Origin: Bacteroidia bacterium
GTDB taxonomy: Bacteria > Bacteroidota > Bacteroidia > Flavobacteriales > Flavobacteriaceae
Length of the DNA stretch: 8,487 nucleotides
Assembly: GCA_030431085.1 (NCBI GenBank)
Contig: JAUIJW010000090.1
Span: 1 to 8,487, forward strand
Direction of reading: 5' to 3'
The first letter of the stretch is position 1; each line of letters begins with the position of its first letter. A program made the translations under genes and the position numbers. Below are positions 1 through 5,297 of this stretch, one piece after another. The notes beneath the pieces are model-generated. The model was not told where the DNA came from. It did no database searches and saw only the letters and a list, made by a program, of their open reading frames with translations.

Positions 1-1
1 C

Positions 2-340
2 AATGTTCCTGCAACGGTTAGAAAATCGTTGCAGGTTTCTTGCTACGATTGCCATAGTAATAACACACAATACCCTTGGTACAACAAGATACAGCCTATT
101 GCTTGGCTTCTTGATGGTCATATCAGGAAAGGAAAAGAAGAATTGAATTTTAGTGGATGGGATAACCTTTCAAATAGAAGGAAAACGAGTAAGCTGAGGT
201 CTATTGTCAAGCAGATTGAAAATGATAAGATGCCTTTAGATTCTTATACTTTAATTCATAAAGTGGCAAAGTTTTCAGAAGCAGAAGCCCAACAAGTTAT
301 TGACTATATGGAAAAATTAAAAGACAGTATAACTAACTAA
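2..340 (+). CDS. Haem-binding domain protein (Haem_bd type), 5'-truncated by window edge
   Basis: The frame is open to the left edge (codons from base 2, reading NVPATVRKSLQVSCYDCHSN), so the start lies outside the window. A TTG at 29 could be taken as a start but would discard residues that fit the family. The visible 112 residues contain a CxxCH motif (C14, C17, H18 of the visible part), the covalent attachment site of c-type haem. It is followed by NNTQYPWYN and IQPIAWLLDGHI, then MPLDSYTLIH near the C-terminus. This order is characteristic of the Haem_bd family common in Bacteroidota, usually about 150 residues long with an N-terminal membrane anchor or signal, here missing. The protein is presumably periplasmic, since haem c is attached there, and probably acts in electron transfer or haem sensing; its partner is unknown. 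The next gene starts 11 nt downstream, suggesting co-transcription. The family call is firm; the role is not. Confidence 0.85.
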   Translation, partial: NVPATVRKSLQVSCYDCHSNNTQYPWYNKIQPIAWLLDGHIRKGKEELNFSGWDNLSNRRKTSKLRSIVKQIENDKMPLDSYTLIHKVAKFSEAEAQQVIDYMEKLKDSITN

Positions 341-351
341 AAACCAATCCT

Positions 352-879
352 ATGAAACTCAAAAAACCCGTATTACTTATTCTTTTATGTTTTGCAATTA
401 TTAGCAGTTGTAAAAACAAAGAACAAGCAGAAGTAGAAACATCAGTAAAAGAAGTGGTTATAGATATAAAATCTGAAAAACAGTTAGTTGAAAACGCAAT
501 GAAGGCATATAAAGATGCTATTCAAAATCTAACAACTGAAGGCACTTTTGAGCTTTTCACACCAGATGCAATCGTGTTTGAACAAGGTAAAGTTGAAGGT
601 ACTTACAAAGATTATATAGACCACCATTTAGGGCCTGAATTGGGTCATTTTAAAAGCTTTACATTTTCAGATTATGAAATCAACATAACTGTAAACTTAC
701 CTTACGCCTATACTACTGAAAACTACTTATATACGATAGTTATAAAGGGTGATGAGGCTAAAGGTACACAAGAGCGAACTATTGAAAACAAAGGTGTGGC
801 GACTTCAATTCTTGAAAAGATTAATGGAGAATGGAAAATTATCCATACACATACTTCATTTAAAAAATTAAAGCAGTAA
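352..879 (+). CDS. NTF2/SnoaL-like (DUF4440-type) lipoprotein
   Basis: This 175-residue protein begins with a lipoprotein signal peptide: a KLKK basic start, a hydrophobic run from residue 6 to 17, and a lipobox ISSC with the lipidated cysteine at C20. A charged linker follows (about 21-42), then a domain of about 130 residues (about 43-172) resembling the NTF2-like/SnoaL/DUF4440 fold: an N-terminal helix (LVENAMKAYKDAIQ), FTPDAIVFEQGKVEGTY, and a closing strand pair GVATSILEKINGEWKIIHTH. Histidines cluster at H91-H92, H99, H165 and H167, some of which could line the fold's pocket and bind a ligand or metal; that is inference. It starts 11 nt after the haem-binding gene, so the two are probably one transcript. 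No catalytic residues can be assigned, and NTF2-like folds serve both as enzymes and as binding proteins. The lipoprotein call is strong, the fold call fairly strong, the function unknown. Confidence 0.78.
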   Translation: MKLKKPVLLILLCFAIISSCKNKEQAEVETSVKEVVIDIKSEKQLVENAMKAYKDAIQNLTTEGTFELFTPDAIVFEQGKVEGTYKDYIDHHLGPELGHFKSFTFSDYEINITVNLPYAYTTENYLYTIVIKGDEAKGTQERTIENKGVATSILEKINGEWKIIHTHTSFKKLKQ

Positions 880-956
880 AAAGGGAAAAGAAAACCGATA
901 GATAAAATTGTAAAAGGATTTTCCAGAATTATACAAATGAAGTTAATTTTTCGAAA

Positions 957-964
957 TTTATTTG
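957..964 (+). promoter_or_regulatory. Possible Bacteroidota -7 promoter element for the HMA-MauE gene
   Basis: TTTATTTG matches the Bacteroidota -7 consensus TAnnTTTG at all fixed positions except the second base, and ends 26 nt before the ATG at 991, a usual leader length. I see no convincing -33 TTG-type element at the expected spacing, so this is a weak call. The 111-nt gap between the lipoprotein gene and this one leaves room for a separate promoter. Confidence 0.3.
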
Positions 965-990
965 TGTAATAATCATCAAAAAAATGGTCT

Positions 991-1728
991 ATGACATATA
1001 CATATAAAATAAAAGGAATGACCTGTGGAGGCTGTAAAGCTGAGGTAGAAAAATATTTAGGTAAGGTAGATAAGGTTACCAAAGTTATTGTAAACCTCGA
1101 AAAAGCCGAAGCCGAGGTTACAATGAGCGGCCACATTGCTACGGAAATTCTCAAAAAAGCTTTACCAGAAAAATATTTGCTTTCTGAAAAGGAAATTAAA
1201 AATGTTTTTGACTCTTTAAAAAAATCAAGTTTTGAAATGGAGCAAGAAAAAAGCAAACTAAAACAATTAAAGCCATTGCTAATCATCATCTTTTACATAG
1301 CAACGGCAAGTGTATTATTGCATTATAAAAACTGGAGTTGGGGTGCATTTATGTTAGACTTTATGGGGTTATTCTATATTGTTTTTAGCTTTTTTAAAAT
1401 ATTGGATTTAAAAGGTTTTCCAGAATCTTTTAAAATGTATGATCCCTTAGCTAAAAGAGTTAATGTGTATGCTAAGATTTATCCTTTTATTGAAGTTATA
1501 CTAGGTCTAATGTTTTTAATGCGTTTTGAAATTGAAATAGCCCTAATCATAACCATTATTGTTTTAGGAATTACTACCATTGGTGTTACAAAAACTTTAC
1601 TTGATAAAAAGTCTATCCGTTGTGCCTGTTTAGGTACTGCTTTGCAATTGCCCATGACAGAAGCAACGTTTATAGAAAATGCCATTATGATTGTGATGGC
1701 TCTTCTAATGCTATTACATGCTTTTTAA
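991..1728 (+). CDS. HMA domain fused to a MauE/DoxX-like membrane domain
   Basis: The 245-residue protein has two parts. Residues 1-70 form a heavy-metal-associated domain with the classic motif GMTCGGC (9-15; metal-binding C12 and C15), as in CopZ-type chaperones and P-type ATPase N-termini, which usually bind Cu(I) or a similar soft metal. After a charged linker (71-93), hydrophobic segments lie at about 95-111, 117-137, 161-178, 181-201 and 227-243, resembling the MauE/DoxX family of redox-associated membrane proteins. A CxC pair (C211, C213, within RCACLG) sits just before the last segment and may carry a thiol/disulfide or metal step. The arrangement suggests an inner-membrane protein that takes metal or electrons from a cytoplasmic HMA domain; substrate and direction are not determined by sequence. 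It follows the haem and lipoprotein genes. It is not a MerT-MerP fusion, which would place the HMA domain last. Confidence 0.82.
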   Translation: MTYTYKIKGMTCGGCKAEVEKYLGKVDKVTKVIVNLEKAEAEVTMSGHIATEILKKALPEKYLLSEKEIKNVFDSLKKSSFEMEQEKSKLKQLKPLLIIIFYIATASVLLHYKNWSWGAFMLDFMGLFYIVFSFFKILDLKGFPESFKMYDPLAKRVNVYAKIYPFIEVILGLMFLMRFEIEIALIITIIVLGITTIGVTKTLLDKKSIRCACLGTALQLPMTEATFIENAIMIVMALLMLLHAF

Positions 1729-1806
1729 AGTGAATCCAGTAAAGTATTAAGAGAATGCCTAAATCGGTAAGTAAAAAATAATACCACAATTTAGAACACT
1801 TGGAAT

Positions 1807-2427
1807 ATGACATCATTTAATGCTCAAGAACATTGGAATAAGATATACAGTACCAAAAAAATAAATGAATTAAGTTGGTATGAAAAAACACCGATAGTTT
1901 CGTTGGAGTATATTAAAAAGCTCAACCTACCTAAACATGCAAATATCATAGATATAGGTGCTGGTGATAGTTATCTGGTAGACCATTTAATCAATTTAGG
2001 CTACACCAATATCACCATACTTGATATTTCTGAAAAAGCAATTGAACGAGCTCAAAAAAGACTTGGCGATTTATCAAATCAAATAGAATGGATTGTGGGA
2101 GATGCTTCTAATTTTAAAAGTAATAAAACTTATGATCTATGGCACGACAGAGCGGCTTTTCACTTTTTAACTCAGCAACATAACATCAATAATTATATTG
2201 ATTTGTCTCGACAAAAGATCAATAGTAATGGGTATTTAATTATTGGCACATTTTCTAAAAAAGGTCCAGAAAAATGTAGTGGAATTCCTATTCAACAATA
2301 TTCTAAAGAAGAGCTCTCTCAAAAATTTTCAAAACATTTTAAAACAATCTCATGCTTCAATTACAATCATACAACACCTTTTGACAAAGTGCAGAACTTT
2401 TCTTTTTGTTGTTTTAAAAAACTCTAA
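1807..2427 (+). CDS. Class I SAM-dependent methyltransferase
   Basis: This 206-residue soluble protein shows the Rossmann-type methyltransferase order: motif I IIDIGAGDS (47-55) for SAM binding, an acidic residue at the end of strand 2 (D73 in ILDIS) expected to contact the ribose hydroxyls, and a VGDA motif (97-100) near the adenine site. The conserved block WHDRAAFHFLT (112-122) follows, then FSKKGPEKCSGIPIQQYS (149-166), which probably shapes the acceptor pocket. The N-terminal HWNKIYSTK and SWYEKTP are typical of small-substrate or protein methyltransferases of the Methyltransf_25/31 type, and the length is normal. The acceptor cannot be read from the sequence. It lies 78 nt after the HMA-MauE gene on the same strand and could share its transcript. 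Its TAA overlaps the TAG of the opposing ATPase gene, with no terminator visible between them. Confidence 0.88.
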   Translation: MTSFNAQEHWNKIYSTKKINELSWYEKTPIVSLEYIKKLNLPKHANIIDIGAGDSYLVDHLINLGYTNITILDISEKAIERAQKRLGDLSNQIEWIVGDASNFKSNKTYDLWHDRAAFHFLTQQHNINNYIDLSRQKINSNGYLIIGTFSKKGPEKCSGIPIQQYSKEELSQKFSKHFKTISCFNYNHTTPFDKVQNFSFCCFKKL

Positions 2428-3659
2428 TTAAAAATTATCTCGCCAATAGAACCCTGTTTTGTAGGGGTTAATTTATATATATATTCGCTTTTTAATTTCG
2501 GTTCAATACGATGCGAAACAAAAACAATTGCCATTTGTTTTGCCCTTCTTAGTTTATGAATTAAATCAATAATAAGGTTAACATTAGTATCATCTAGTCC
2601 CTCTATGGGCTCATCCAACAACAATAATGGCGGTTGTTTTACAACAGCTCTTAATATCAACACTACTCTCTGCAAACCAGTTGATAAATTCAAAAAAGTT
2701 TGTTCGCATAATTCTGATAGCTCCATCTCATCTAGCCAAGTATCAACAGTTCTTCGTTCAAGGTCTGTAGGTTTTTGATACAAACCAATTGAATCATAAA
2801 ATCCTGAAAGGATTATTTCTTTAACAGAATTTTTTCGTTCGAATAACTCTGTAATCACGGGTGAGAAATAACCTATGTTCTGTTTAATATCCCAAATACT
2901 TTCGCCAGTTCCTTTTTTATTCCCGAACAGGAAAAAATTTTGGCCATACCCTTTAGTATTCTCGCCTGTGATCATATCGAGTAAAGTACTTTTCCCAGAA
3001 CCGTTCGGACCAACGAGTTGCCATAACTCGCCATGTTTTATAGTCCAATTAATATTTCTCAAGATTTGTTGACCGTTATAACTTACAGACACATTACGGT
3101 AGACTACCAAGGTGCTTATTTTAATAAACTGCTTAATAGTGGGTGGTACGCTAAAAGTATTAACCGCATTTTTATGGCTATGATCTAAAGCTGTAAGCTG
3201 AAAATTAGCTTCATCAACCACATACTTTTGTTTAATAAATGGTAAAATATCAGATGATCTATTGGCTAATTGAATGAAAATTTTTGAAGTGTTAATCTGA
3301 TTAAAATAATCTATTAAATCTTGTCTTGATTCGTGATCTAAATAATCTAAGGGGTTATCTAAAATAATAAAATCTGAATCTTGTTCTAATATGTATACTA
3401 AAAACATTTTTTTTCTTTCTCCAGAAGAAAACGTTCTTAATTTTCTATTCAAATGTTTTGCTACAATCACTTGATCATAGCGTTGTTCTTTAGCAATCAT
3501 ATCATGAAGTTCTGTATCTGAGTATACTTGACCTCGAGAGCCTCTCATAATAAACTGTTTATTATCTAAAGTATTTAATAATAATGCATTGATTAAAGCT
3601 TTTTTATCAATATTATCATTAATTATTAAGGCGATATGTTTTTCTAGTACATTGGTCAT
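2424..3659 (-). CDS. Tandem ABC ATPase, ModF/PhrA-like, with degenerate first domain
   Basis: With the ATG at 3659 the protein has 411 residues; a longer frame back to 3755 adds 32 AT-rich, family-unlike residues and was rejected. There are two nucleotide-binding domains and no membrane segments. Domain 2 (about 180-411) is complete: Walker A GPNGSGKST (217-225), signature-like LSTGLQR (325-331), Walker B LLLLDEP (345-351) with E350, D-loop GLDD, and H-loop SHR with H383. Domain 1 (1-170) lacks a P-loop where one is expected (LIINDNIDKKALINAL), has N102 for the catalytic glutamate (IILDNP) and N133 for the switch histidine (LANR), but keeps the signature FSSGE (77-81). This layout matches soluble ModF/PhrA-type ATPases, named for molybdate or photorepair loci. 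With no permease nearby, a transport role is doubtful and the true partner is unknown. It is divergent from hsp20 and convergent with the methyltransferase. Confidence 0.85.
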   Translation of the reverse strand: MTNVLEKHIALIINDNIDKKALINALLLNTLDNKQFIMRGSRGQVYSDTELHDMIAKEQRYDQVIVAKHLNRKLRTFSSGERKKMFLVYILEQDSDFIILDNPLDYLDHESRQDLIDYFNQINTSKIFIQLANRSSDILPFIKQKYVVDEANFQLTALDHSHKNAVNTFSVPPTIKQFIKISTLVVYRNVSVSYNGQQILRNINWTIKHGELWQLVGPNGSGKSTLLDMITGENTKGYGQNFFLFGNKKGTGESIWDIKQNIGYFSPVITELFERKNSVKEIILSGFYDSIGLYQKPTDLERRTVDTWLDEMELSELCEQTFLNLSTGLQRVVLILRAVVKQPPLLLLDEPIEGLDDTNVNLIIDLIHKLRRAKQMAIVFVSHRIEPKLKSEYIYKLTPTKQGSIGEIIFN

Positions 3660-3749
3660 ATTGAATTCAAGAATACAAAAAATTAAGCATTGAATGCATT
3701 TATTGTCTAATATAATTATACTGTTCAATTTAATGTGTATACAATAAAA

Positions 3750-3762
3750 TGTCAATTTGACA
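3750..3762. promoter_or_regulatory. 13-bp palindrome, candidate activator or operator site
   Basis: TGTCAA-T-TTGACA is a perfect inverted repeat with a single central base. Its centre lies about 52 nt upstream of the -24 GG of the sigma-54 promoter and roughly 76 nt upstream of the predicted hsp20 transcription start, within the range where enhancer-binding proteins bind. It could instead control the leftward ATPase gene, whose ATG is about 90 nt away on the other side. The dyad is certain; its use is inference. Confidence 0.45.
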
Positions 3763-3805
3763 GGTTCTTGCCGAGGCGAATCATTTTAGATTAAGTAAAA
3801 TAAAC

Positions 3806-3822
3806 TTGGCACATCATTTGCT
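3806..3822 (+). promoter_or_regulatory. Sigma-54 (RpoN) -24/-12 promoter of hsp20
   Basis: TTGGCACATCATTTGCT fits the sigma-54 consensus YTGGCACRnnnnTTGCW at every specified base. The invariant GG (3808-3809) and GC (3820-3821) are separated by exactly ten bases. Transcription would begin near 3832, giving a leader of about 40 nt before the ATG at 3872. The four other TGGCAC strings noted in this window lack the -12 TTGC. Such a promoter needs an AAA+ enhancer-binding activator, which is not encoded in this window. Confidence 0.75.
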
Positions 3823-3871
3823 TTATTACTAGTGTTATTTGAATTAATGTTTAACTTTTAATTTTTTAATT

Positions 3872-4354
3872 ATGAGCACTTTAATGAATGTTCCCAAAAA
3901 TGGAAGTTTGACAAAAAACACTTCAAATCCAATTGCAAACTTCCCTACATGGTCATCATGGATTGATGAAATTTTTAACCGAGATTTGCCCGCAGTATTT
4001 ACATCCAATTTCAATACTGGGTTAAGTTTACCAAAGGTTAATATTAAAGAAACACCAGACGCTTATTTTGTAGATATGGCTGTACCTGGGTTAAAGAAAT
4101 CTGATTTTAAAATTGATTTAGAAAATCAAATTCTGTCAATCTCAACAGAAATAAAAGACGAGAATGACAACGGGTATGAAAATTACACACGTAGAGAGTT
4201 TGGTTATGCTTCATTTAAGAGAAGTTTTAATTTACCTGAATCTATTAATGAATCCCAAATTAGTGCTAAATATACCGATGGTATTTTAAGCATACATTTA
4301 CCCAAAAAAGAAGAAGCTAAACAAAAACCTCCAAGAAAGATTAAAATCTCTTAG
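3872..4354 (+). CDS. Small heat-shock protein, Hsp20/alpha-crystallin family
   Basis: This 160-residue cytoplasmic chaperone binds unfolding proteins without ATP and hands them to the DnaK/ClpB system. Residues 1-50 are the variable N-terminal arm, containing WSSWIDEIFNRD. The alpha-crystallin domain spans about 51-148 and shows its usual landmarks: PKVNIKETPDAYFVDMAVPGLKKSDF (written here as 54-79), LSISTEI (88-94), YTRREFGYASFKRSFNLP (105-122) and the signature KYTDGILSIHLPK (133-145). A short tail ends in KIKIS, carrying the I-x-I anchor (I157, I159) that docks on neighbouring subunits during oligomer assembly. Length and order are normal for the family. It stands alone: a sigma-54 promoter lies 50 nt upstream and a strong terminator 20 nt downstream, so it is probably a single-gene unit controlled by a stress-responsive activator rather than a heat-shock repressor. 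No CIRCE element is seen. Confidence 0.95.
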   Translation: MSTLMNVPKNGSLTKNTSNPIANFPTWSSWIDEIFNRDLPAVFTSNFNTGLSLPKVNIKETPDAYFVDMAVPGLKKSDFKIDLENQILSISTEIKDENDNGYENYTRREFGYASFKRSFNLPESINESQISAKYTDGILSIHLPKKEEAKQKPPRKIKIS

Positions 4355-4373
4355 GTTTAATTATTCATGATAT

Positions 4374-4402
4374 AGGTTGGTAATATTACCAACCTTTTTT
4401 TT
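4374..4402 (+). terminator. Rho-independent terminator of hsp20
   Basis: A perfect 22-bp palindrome (arms AGGTTGGTAA and TTACCAACCT around a central TA, 4374-4395) runs directly into a tract of eight T (4395-4402). It begins 20 nt after the hsp20 stop and isolates that gene from the GIN-domain gene. Confidence 0.9.
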
Positions 4403-4439
4403 GAGAAAGACATCAACTGTAACAATATTTCAAATCTGT

Positions 4440-4447
4440 TATCTTTA
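4440..4447 (+). promoter_or_regulatory. Possible -7 element for the GIN-domain gene
   Basis: TATCTTTA matches the Bacteroidota -7 consensus TAnnTTTG except for the last base and ends 16 nt before the ATG at 4464. A promoter is expected here because the hsp20 terminator lies just upstream. No clear -33 element is visible, so confidence is low. Confidence 0.3.
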
Positions 4448-4463
4448 TAAAAAACCTAAGATT

Positions 4464-5231
4464 ATGTCAAACATCATTTCACGTTCAACAACCCAATATT
4501 TGTTGCTATTAATTATCCTCTTGTTAAGTCCAATAATCACCTTAGCACAAGTTAAAACTTATGAATTAAAACCTTTTAGTAAAGTTATTATTAGTCCTCA
4601 TATTGAAGTTAATTTTATTGAAGGCGATCAAGAATCTGTTATTATTCATTCTATCAGTGAATCTTTAGACAAGTTCAATTTAGAACAATCTGGTGAAGAA
4701 ATACATCTATATCTAGAAGATGCTAAAACCACCACTAAAAATAAAAAAATTCATATGAATGGGCACTCTCATAAATCACCTTATTATGATGGTACAGTTG
4801 TTACAGCAACAGTAGTTTACAAAAATTTAGCTTCTCTATCCTTAAGAGGCGAAGAGAACTTTACCGTTGAAAGTGTTTTAAAAAACGATCGTTTCAATTT
4901 AAGTATTTATGGCGAATCTGAAGTTGACATTAAATCTATTAACGTTAACGAATTACATACTGCCATTTATGGTGAAAGTAAATTATCTATAAAACAAGGT
5001 AAGATTGACAAACATAAAATGGTATGCTACGGAGAAAGTGAAATCAACACAGAAAAAGCAACCACTAGTGAAGTAAAAATTACAGCTTATGGCGAAAGCG
5101 AATTTAATTTAAAAGTTGAAGATTTAATCCGGGTAACAGCTTATGGAGAAGCTAGTATTAAATATTCTGGTTCTCCAGAAATAAAAAAAGGTATTGTAAT
5201 AGGAGATACTTCTATTAGAAAATTAGATTAA
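4464..5231 (+). CDS. Exported GIN-domain (DUF2807) protein with YGES repeats
   Basis: The ATG at 4464 gives 255 residues starting with a signal peptide: polar MSNIISRSTTQY, a hydrophobic core LLLLIILLLSPIITL, and likely cleavage after A28 (TLA|QVKT). An upstream TTG at 4377 is in frame but lies inside the hsp20 terminator hairpin and would bury the signal, so it was rejected. The mature part has the look of the GIN domain (DUF2807): FSKVIISPHIEVNFIEGDQESVII (37-60), then a regular beta repeat. The unit YGES recurs at 149, 169, 189 and 209, with YGEA at 227 and an RGEE precursor at 128, a spacing of exactly 20 over four copies. Each is followed by short alternating hydrophobic strands such as VDIK, LSIK and FNLK, consistent with a beta-helix or beta-solenoid. 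GIN-domain proteins are widespread periplasmic or surface proteins of unknown role; 'adhesin head' is only a database label. No lipobox and no C-terminal sorting domain are seen. Confidence 0.85.
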   Translation: MSNIISRSTTQYLLLLIILLLSPIITLAQVKTYELKPFSKVIISPHIEVNFIEGDQESVIIHSISESLDKFNLEQSGEEIHLYLEDAKTTTKNKKIHMNGHSHKSPYYDGTVVTATVVYKNLASLSLRGEENFTVESVLKNDRFNLSIYGESEVDIKSINVNELHTAIYGESKLSIKQGKIDKHKMVCYGESEINTEKATTSEVKITAYGESEFNLKVEDLIRVTAYGEASIKYSGSPEIKKGIVIGDTSIRKLD

Positions 5232-5245
5232 TCAAAATATGATTC

Positions 5246-5283
5246 AAAAAAAAAGCAACTTATTAAATAAGTTGCTTTTTTTT
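5246..5283. terminator. Bidirectional Rho-independent terminator
   Basis: Arms GCAACTTATT (5255-5264) and AATAAGTTGC (5266-5275) form a hairpin flanked by nine A on the left and eight T on the right, so each strand reads a stem followed by a U-tract. It lies 14 nt after the GIN-gene stop and 14 nt beyond the SusD-gene stop, and probably ends transcription from both sides. Confidence 0.9.
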
Positions 5284-5297
5284 AAGTAGATGAACTA

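Larger units (their letters stand above)
3660..3871. promoter_or_regulatory. Divergent control region between the ABC ATPase and hsp20
   Basis: These 212 non-coding bases separate the leftward ATPase gene from the rightward hsp20 gene. They hold a sigma-54 promoter facing hsp20 (3806-3822), a perfect 13-bp dyad (3750-3762), and shorter dyads TTGAATTCAA at 3661-3670, next to the ATPase start, and GCATTGAATGC at 3687-3697. A GC-rich patch at 3768-3779 (TTGCCGAGGCGA) is an imperfect palindrome. On the minus strand, TTGACA within the 13-bp dyad is followed after 17 bases by TAAATT, a poor housekeeping-type match, so I do not call a separate promoter for the ATPase. Confidence 0.6.

Noticed and set aside
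723..1289. A long minus-strand open frame opposite the lipoprotein and HMA genes
   Set aside because: It lies antisense to two well-supported genes, has no recognisable domain and mirrors their AT-rich codons.
2244..2249. TGGCAC here and at 7195-7200, 7870-7875 and 8053-8058 as further sigma-54 promoters
   Set aside because: None has the TTGC -12 element at the required spacing, and all lie inside coding sequence.
2243..2431. Small plus-strand frame inside the methyltransferase, and similar short frames at 1479-1685, 2875-3072 and 7814-8044
   Set aside because: All overlap strong genes in other frames or on the other strand and show no domain or initiation signal.
3660..3755. A 32-residue N-terminal extension of the ABC ATPase from an upstream start at 3755
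   Set aside because: The added residues are low-complexity, derive from the AT-rich intergenic region and begin inside the 13-bp palindrome; the ATG at 3659 is a better start.
3767..3778. The 12-mer CTTGCCGAGGCG, repeated at 8288-8299
   Set aside because: The copies do not extend beyond 12 bases, one encodes ordinary SusC residues (YASAS), and a few 12-base matches are expected by chance in a window this size. It is noted only because it is GC-rich and one copy lies about 40 nt from the SusC break.
4377..4463. An upstream TTG start for the GIN-domain protein
   Set aside because: It sits within the hsp20 terminator hairpin and would place 29 residues before a good signal peptide.
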